Assembly: GCA_041583135.1 (NCBI GenBank)
Contig: JBFHGJ010000071.1
Coordinates: forward strand, 1-29,207
DNA length: 29,207 bases
From: JABSOG01 sp041583135
GTDB lineage: Bacteria > Pseudomonadota > Gammaproteobacteria > Enterobacterales > Alteromonadaceae
Direction of reading: 5' to 3'
Under the pieces are notes generated by a model. It saw only the letters and a program-made list of their open reading frames with translations. It was not told where the DNA came from and searched no databases. Shown one piece after another: positions 25,651 through 29,207 of this stretch (position 1 is its first letter; every line of letters begins with the position of its first letter). The translations under genes were made by a program, and so were the position numbers.

Positions 25651-25807
25651 AAAAGATCCCCACGAAACAAGTGTTCCTCGGCAACTGCTCCATGCAAAAC
25701 CTAAGTACCATCATCCTTGTAGGTAAAGCCGCAGCCTACAGGTTAAATCGCTTTAGCGACAAATGGCGACAAAATGTTCTACCATTTAAAACAGCTATTT
25801 AGATAGA

Positions 25808-26161
25808 TTAATAGCGACCATAACTTCTACGAGGTCGCTTGTCGCGGCAGATGAGATAAAGTACCACCAATCCTAACAGCACCGGCCAACTAAACAAGAC
25901 GCCAGAGACAAATACAACGCCACCTACCGCCAATGCGATAACCGTTCCGACCAACACCACCGAGCCTAAAATACCGGCGACGACCAAGCCAACGACCATC
26001 ATTGCAATAATAAATGCCAACATAACCACCCCCAAACCAACTACAGGTTCAACCATACGGTCATCAATAACAATGTCAAAGCCTACGCACTGATGTGCGA
26101 CGTACATTAGAAGCGCCATGACAACGAAACCAAAAGTGACTGCTTTGATAAAATTCCACAT
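25808..26161 (-). CDS. Small multi-spanning membrane protein, third gene of the psp cluster
   Basis: 117-aa hydrophobic protein with about three to four membrane segments (~3-22, ~40-65, ~65-90, ~92-107) and a basic C-terminus (CRDKRPRRSYGRY). I do not recognise a named family. I chose ATG 26161 rather than the TTG two codons earlier because AGGAG sits 7 nt upstream. It is 128 bp downstream of pspC without an obvious terminator between them, so it probably belongs to the Psp envelope-stress unit. The region has many Gly and Val residues, as in glycine-zipper-like membrane proteins. Function is unknown. Confidence 0.75.
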   Translation of the reverse strand: MWNFIKAVTFGFVVMALLMYVAHQCVGFDIVIDDRMVEPVVGLGVVMLAFIIAMMVVGLVVAGILGSVVLVGTVIALAVGGVVFVSGVLFSWPVLLGLVVLYLICRDKRPRRSYGRY

Positions 26162-26289
26162 CACCAATCTCCTATTGTTTGGACAATCGATAAATTGAGC
26201 TTGGCAACACCAGACTCACTTTAGGTCAAAGCAGCAGCATTCAATGCACACTGCCCGCCGCAGTCGTTGCGCAAGGCAAACGCTGCAGC

Positions 26290-26490
26290 CTAGCGTGAAG
26301 GCAACAACAAAGTGGCGACAACATAGGCCACTCCGGTGGCGACTGGGAAAATGATCAATGCGGCAACGGCCAAAGCGCGTACAGCCCAACGCGGCTTGTT
26401 GTAATGACGGGCTACGCCTGCGCAAACACCGGTCACTTTCTTGTAAACCTGGTCTTTATAAATGCTGTTGGTATCATAAGTTCTGTACAT
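26290..26490 (-). CDS. pspC: PspC-domain envelope stress protein
   Basis: 66-aa PspC-family protein, the inner-membrane partner that helps sense envelope stress and recruits PspA. The PspC signature is clear: KKVTGVCAGVARHYN followed by a hydrophobic segment (~34-60, VRALAVAALIIFPVATGVAY). The ATG at 26490 (MYRTYD) has AGGAG 9 nt upstream; an ATG three codons earlier overlaps that ribosome-binding site and is less likely. It is shorter than E. coli PspC (~119 aa), with only the core domain and no long C-terminal tail. It lies 72 bp after pspA; pspB, usually between them in enterics, is absent. Confidence 0.9.
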   Translation of the reverse strand: MYRTYDTNSIYKDQVYKKVTGVCAGVARHYNKPRWAVRALAVAALIIFPVATGVAYVVATLLLPSR

Positions 26491-26562
26491 AGTGGGCATC
26501 TCCTGGGAGTTAACAATTCAGTGTGCGCATCCTTGCGCCGGTTTTCCTTTATGGTGGGTCTG

Positions 26563-27261
26563 TTAGCCGTTGACCACTTGCTTTTGTTCAGCTTGCTGTG
26601 CCATTTTCTGTTTCAGCTCAGCAAGGGCCGAGTCAACCTTTTCGTCGCTCTCCATTTTGCGAAACTCGGCGGTCAATAAATTACCGCTGGCATTGCTGGT
26701 CATGTCGTAAGCTTCAACTTGAGACTCCAGCTCGTCGATTTTGCGTTCAACCGCTTCAAAACGTTCAATCGCACGGTCGATATCTAAACGATGGGTCTGC
26801 TCTTTGGCTTTTAATCTGGTTACAACAGCAGCCTGTCGAGTATTCATCGCTTGCTGTCGGGCTTTGGCTTCGGCCATCTTTTGTTGCAAACGGGCGCTAT
26901 CTTGCTGCAAGGTCTCTAAGATCTCGTTCAGCTTTTCAATATCGCCTTTAAGCTGAGCAATCTGCTCATCTGCTTGCTGCTTTTCAACCAATGCCGCTCG
27001 GGCCAAATCTTCACGCGCCTTGGTCAAAGCCAACTCGGCTTTGGCGCCCCACCCCGCCGACTCTCGAGACAATGCGCTGGCTTTGCGCTCAAGTTCTTTT
27101 TTGTCGGCAAGATAACCTGCGGTATTGGTTCTGATCTCAACTAAGGTTTCTTCCATCTCCTGAATGATTAAACGAACAATTTTTTCCGGGTCTTCGGCGC
27201 GGTCCAATGCAGCATTGATATTGGCATTGACGATATCTGAAAAACGTGAAAATACACCCAT
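26563..27261 (-). CDS. pspA: Phage shock protein A (PspA/IM30, ESCRT-III-like)
   Basis: 232-aa PspA, a peripheral membrane coiled-coil protein that assembles on stressed inner membrane to preserve the proton-motive force. In enterics it also inhibits the activator PspF. The N-terminal amphipathic helix MGVFSRFSDIVNANINAALD is typical, followed by the conserved EDPEKIVRLIIQEMEETL and long Glu/Lys/Gln-rich coiled coils to ~residue 190. Length is close to the family norm (~222). ATG with AAGGGGAAG upstream. First gene after a sigma-54-type promoter, and leader of pspC and a small membrane protein gene. Confidence 0.96.
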   Translation of the reverse strand: MGVFSRFSDIVNANINAALDRAEDPEKIVRLIIQEMEETLVEIRTNTAGYLADKKELERKASALSRESAGWGAKAELALTKAREDLARAALVEKQQADEQIAQLKGDIEKLNEILETLQQDSARLQQKMAEAKARQQAMNTRQAAVVTRLKAKEQTHRLDIDRAIERFEAVERKIDELESQVEAYDMTSNASGNLLTAEFRKMESDEKVDSALAELKQKMAQQAEQKQVVNG

Positions 27262-27338
27262 TTGTCTTCCCCTTTTACTGGTAAAATCATTAGTGGCCTT
27301 ACTGCCGCCAACTAAAACTGTGTTGTTGCAAGCTGTAA

Positions 27339-27355
27339 TTCAATGCTTGTGCCAA
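27339..27355 (-). promoter_or_regulatory. Sigma-54 (-24/-12) promoter of pspA
   Basis: The minus strand reads TTGGCAC-AAGCA-TTGAA, close to the sigma-54 consensus TGGCAC-N5-TTGCW; the -24 element is perfect and the -12 has GA instead of GC. Start of transcription is expected near 27328, ~65 nt before the pspA ATG. Known psp operons use sigma-54 with PspF, which supports the call. Confidence 0.75.
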
Positions 27356-27427
27356 CCTGAATACATTTTTATAAGATATTGTTTTAAAAAGAAAAGTTGA
27401 ATCCACCTTGGTTCACTCCTATCACAG

Positions 27428-27489
27428 TTGACCAAGTGTGATAAAACAAAGGTTGGTCAATATGACCACCAACTTAGCGATATTGACCA
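27428..27489. promoter_or_regulatory. Cluster of TTGACCA half-sites, probable PspF-type upstream activating sequences
   Basis: TTGACCAA (27428-27435), TTGGTCAA (27453-27460), TGACCA (27463-27468) and TTGACCA (27483-27489) lie 75-150 bp upstream of the -24/-12 element. The middle pair forms TGGTCA-ATA-TGACCA, a perfect inverted repeat. Position and repetition suit an enhancer-binding protein such as PspF; the A/T-rich DNA between (27356-27410) could carry an IHF bend. Confidence 0.55.
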
Positions 27490-27691
27490 GCTAGATTTGA
27501 ATCTACCACTAGAGGACAAAACCAGTACCAAAAGTACACGGCATTGGGTCGTCGTCAGATAGATGTGAAAAGGGAAAGACAGGCGTCAAACGCCGCTGTC
27601 GTGGTCAAAAAGGGATTAGGATGAAACGGCACGTCAAAGAGCGCCAAAGAGGATAAAAGATTACCGAGAGAAGCGTATATAAGGCATAACA

Positions 27692-27718
27692 GCCGCAGGC
27701 GCTAGGCGTCCTTGCGGC
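27692..27718 (-). terminator. Hairpin overlapping the end of the 41-aa ORF
   Basis: GCCGCA (27692-27697) pairs with TGCGGC (27713-27718), with further interrupted GC pairing inside. It overlaps the stop codon of the small membrane ORF and could end that transcript; only a short T-containing tail follows. Confidence 0.45.
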
Positions 27719-27827
27719 AGTTATCTTCCAATTTCGGCAGCACCACCGACATGACTAACAGTGCTACGGCAAAACTCAATACCGGGACCATAAACAGGCC
27801 AAATGTGATCTCACTAAAACTCATCAT
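27702..27827 (-). CDS. 41-aa single-pass membrane protein (small ORF)
   Basis: Short ORF starting ATG-ATG at 27827, three bases after the TGA of the upstream gene, and ending in TAG at 27702. The product begins MMSFSEITFGLFMVPVLSFA, has one hydrophobic helix at ~8-30 and a charged tail ending in KLEDNCRKDA with one Cys. A GAAGAG ribosome-binding site lies inside the end of the preceding gene, which suggests translational coupling. The topology is like other bacterial small membrane proteins. It is below common length cut-offs for gene callers. No family is recognised. Confidence 0.6.
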   Translation of the reverse strand: MMSFSEITFGLFMVPVLSFAVALLVMSVVLPKLEDNCRKDA

Positions 27828-27830
27828 CAA

Positions 27831-28112
27831 TCACTCTTCATCTTCTTCGGCGGGCTGTAGCTCTTGGATGCTGACAGCCGGGCGATAGTTTGGCAATTTC
27901 GCATCGGTTTTAAGGCTGGCAAAGGCGCTGGTATAAATTTCTTGCTCCAGCTCATAATTGATCTCAGCGCTGAGTTGGTTCATTTGATGGTGCACTGACA
28001 AACCAAGGTAATGATTAAGACTGACCTCTTTGGCGGCTGTCACTGAGCTAAACGCCACGACGGAGGTGACTAAAGCGGCTTTGACGAAAGTGGACTTGAT
28101 GGACGCTGACAT
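27831..28112 (-). CDS. Small exported protein of unknown function
   Basis: 93-aa protein with a signal peptide (MSASIKSTFVKAALVTSVVA..., predicted cleavage after SSVTAA, ~27). The mature ~65 residues contain LNHYLGLSVHHQMNQLSAEI, and end in an acidic tail (QPAEEDEE). No family is recognised and no transmembrane helix remains after processing. ATG at 28112 with GAGGG 7 nt upstream. It probably forms a two-gene unit with the 41-aa membrane ORF 3 bp downstream; the pspA promoter region follows. Confidence 0.75.
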   Translation of the reverse strand: MSASIKSTFVKAALVTSVVAFSSVTAAKEVSLNHYLGLSVHHQMNQLSAEINYELEQEIYTSAFASLKTDAKLPNYRPAVSIQELQPAEEDEE

Positions 28113-28224
28113 AATTAAACCCTCATACCTGAATGTTTTAGTGTCCGATTACACCTTGAGTTGGACACCGAAATTGAAGTCGTTTAAGACATCAACTTAA
28201 CAAGCAACTTAATGTTGTTACTTA

Positions 28225-28243
28225 TTAAGTCGATATGACTTAA
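28225..28243. promoter_or_regulatory. Inverted repeat, possible operator
   Basis: TTAAGTC-GATAT-GACTTAA, a perfect 7-bp inverted repeat about 115-130 bp upstream of the small exported protein gene. CAACTTAA also occurs twice nearby (28193-28200 and 28205-28212, 12 bp apart). The shared CTTAA core suggests a regulator site; the regulator is unknown. Confidence 0.35.
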
Positions 28244-28409
28244 ACAAAGGTTGTGCCAGAGTTTGAATTATTTTTTAATAAATTGAATTTAAAAGGATTT
28301 TATTTTTTGTGAGAGGTTTTCGCTCGGCTGTAAACAAAGATGAAAAAGACAAATATTGTGAAAATGACCAAAATTATGATCATTTGGCTATTTTGATTGT
28401 CAGGACTGT

Positions 28410-28443
28410 GCCGAAACCGGGATAGCAAAATCCCGATATCGGC
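28410..28443 (-). terminator. Hairpin downstream of dusA
   Basis: Two 14-nt arms (GCCGATATCGGGAT / ATCCCGGTTTCGGC on the minus strand, two mismatches) with a 6-nt loop, 12 nt past the dusA stop. GC-rich and well placed as a terminator, though no U-tract follows. Confidence 0.6.
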
Positions 28444-28455
28444 ATTGACATTGGC

Positions 28456-29207
28456 TTAGCTGCGCAGCAGTTTGGTTGCATCCAACAAAACGCTGGGATC
28501 ATCAGGGCGTTTGGAACAGTTCTCACTTAAAAAGCGTCTAAAGCCCTTGGCCCCCGGCTGACCTTGAAACAGACCAAGCATGTGACGCACGACATGCCAT
28601 ACCGTAGCACCTTGAGCAATTTGCCCCTCAATGTAGGGGATCATTTGCTCAATAACCTCCATACGCGTCGGTGGCGTTTTCTCACTACCGTAAAATGCCC
28701 TGTCTACCTCGGCTAGAATATAAGGGTTCTGATACGCCTCACGGCCAACCATCACACCATCGACGTGCTTTAAATGCTCACGCATCTGTTCAATCGTGGT
28801 AATACCGCCATTGATATCGATTTCCAGTTCAGGGTGCTGTTGTTTGAGCTGATAGACTCGCTCGTAGTTAAGCGGCGGGACTTCGCGATTTTGCTTCGGA
28901 CTTAAGCCCTTAAGCCAAGCCTTACGGGCATGAACGGTAAATGACTGACATCCGGCCAGTTTGACGGTTTCAACAAAGTCTGCCAAAAACTGATACTCAT
29001 CAGAATCATCAATACCGATGCGGCACTTGACCGTGACCGGAATATCAACCGCCTCGCGCATGGCTTCGACACACTGAGCAACCAACGCAGGGTTGGCCAT
29101 AAGGCAGGCACCAAACATCCCGCTTTGCACGCGATCAGAAGGACAACCAACATTGATGTTTACCTCGTCATAACCACGTTCTTGGGCAAGCTTGGCACAA
29201 TGTGCCA
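28456..29207 (-). CDS. dusA: tRNA-dihydrouridine synthase A, C-terminal part (start beyond the window)
   Basis: FMN-dependent enzyme that reduces uridine 20/20a in the tRNA D-loop with NADPH. About 250 residues are present; the frame is open to the right edge, where it reads AHCAKLAQERGYDEVNINVG, so the start lies outside. An internal ATG at 29130 is not the true start. Visible motifs: the catalytic Cys in NVGCPSDRVQSG, then FMN/substrate residues in VTVKCRIG, TVHARKAW and DINGGI, and the VMVGREAYQNP phosphate-binding loop. The C-terminal helical domain ends KLLRS. The VQSGMFGACLM and KAWLKGLSPKQNR stretches favour DusA over DusB or DusC. Confidence 0.95.
   Translation of the reverse strand, partial: AHCAKLAQERGYDEVNINVGCPSDRVQSGMFGACLMANPALVAQCVEAMREAVDIPVTVKCRIGIDDSDEYQFLADFVETVKLAGCQSFTVHARKAWLKGLSPKQNREVPPLNYERVYQLKQQHPELEIDINGGITTIEQMREHLKHVDGVMVGREAYQNPYILAEVDRAFYGSEKTPPTRMEVIEQMIPYIEGQIAQGATVWHVVRHMLGLFQGQPGAKGFRRFLSENCSKRPDDPSVLLDATKLLRS

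Larger units (their letters stand above)
25478..25807. other. 330-bp region between the psp operon and the copper-chaperone operon
   Basis: Holds the psp-side terminator (25615-25650) and the copper-operon promoter (25512-25539). A smaller hairpin, CTTGTAGG / CCTACAGG, lies around 25718-25744. I see no convincing gene; a 21-codon minus-strand ORF at about 25650-25715 has no support. Confidence 0.5.
27262..27701. other. 440-bp pspA upstream region
   Basis: Besides the sigma-54 promoter and half-sites, 27490-27690 holds a GACAG / CTGTC hairpin around 27580-27602 and no supported gene. pspF, often divergent from pspA, is not here. Confidence 0.5.
28113..28455. other. 343-bp region between dusA and the small exported protein gene
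   Basis: AT-rich region containing the inverted repeat at 28225-28243, paired CAACTTAA motifs and the dusA-side hairpin at 28410-28443. A 27-codon hydrophobic minus-strand ORF (28300-28383) lacks a ribosome-binding site and is not called. Confidence 0.5.

Noticed and set aside
25650..25715. 21-codon minus-strand ORF beyond the psp cluster
   Set aside because: Lies between the last psp-region gene and the terminator, but has no ribosome-binding site or recognisable character.
26216..26425. Minus-strand 69-codon ORF with many Arg and Cys
   Set aside because: Overlaps pspC in another frame and has no ribosome-binding site or family resemblance.
28300..28383. 27-codon hydrophobic minus-strand ORF downstream of dusA
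   Set aside because: It looks like a membrane helix with a basic tail, but there is no ribosome-binding site and AT-rich DNA gives such ORFs by chance.

Overview
The window looks like chromosomal DNA of a marine gammaproteobacterium, probably Alteromonadales (Shewanella-like). This rests on gene content: a psp operon behind a sigma-54-type promoter, dusA, a DUF2333 protein, a TIGR04219 outer-membrane barrel, a TIGR03899 protein, and very large secreted M4 metalloproteases with calcium-binding repeats. Genus-level placement is inference. Nearly everything is on the minus strand; only the TIGR03899 gene is on the plus strand.

Region by region (minus strand is transcribed from high to low coordinates): (1) 1-4405 is the N-terminal 1,468 codons of a giant RHS/YD-repeat protein that runs off the left edge, behind a 429-bp upstream region rich in phased A-tracts. 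(2) 4835-7087 encodes a cytoplasmic REC-DUF3369-degenerate GGDEF-EAL response regulator, likely a c-di-GMP phosphodiesterase. A TIGR03899 gene lies divergently at 7391-8344. (3) 8399-20550 holds two tandem paralogues of ~1,925-1,972 aa. Each has a signal peptide, FTP/PepSY propeptide, M4 (thermolysin/vibriolysin) catalytic domain, thrombospondin-type-3 Ca repeats, a pre-peptidase C-terminal (PPC) domain, a propeller-like insert, more Ca repeats and a final PPC domain. The upstream copy is intact. The downstream copy has one in-frame amber codon in its propeptide. Between them is a dense array of small palindromes with repeated 29-bp and 39-bp units. (4) 20749-25477 looks like a four-gene operon: PCu(A)C copper chaperone, DUF2333 protein, TIGR04219 outer-membrane protein, and a membrane-bound hybrid sensor whose kinase core has lost its key residues while its receiver is intact. 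A good sigma-70-like promoter precedes it. (5) 25808-27261 is a psp (phage shock/envelope stress) operon: pspA, pspC and a small multi-spanning membrane protein, with a -24/-12 promoter and four upstream TTGACCA-type half-sites. No pspB or pspF is adjacent. (6) 27702-28112 encodes a small exported protein followed by a 41-aa single-TM protein that a gene caller with a length cutoff would miss. (7) 28456-29207 is the C-terminal part of dusA.

Most of the content concerns the cell envelope and extracellular space: secreted proteases, an RHS polymorphic-toxin-like protein, copper delivery, an outer-membrane barrel, a membrane sensor and the Psp response, plus one c-di-GMP regulator. No tRNA, rRNA, CRISPR array, integrase or insertion sequence was recognised. 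The most notable signals are the single-amber protease copy beside its intact paralogue, the hairpin mosaic between them, the degenerate sensor in the copper-chaperone operon, and the overlooked small membrane ORF.
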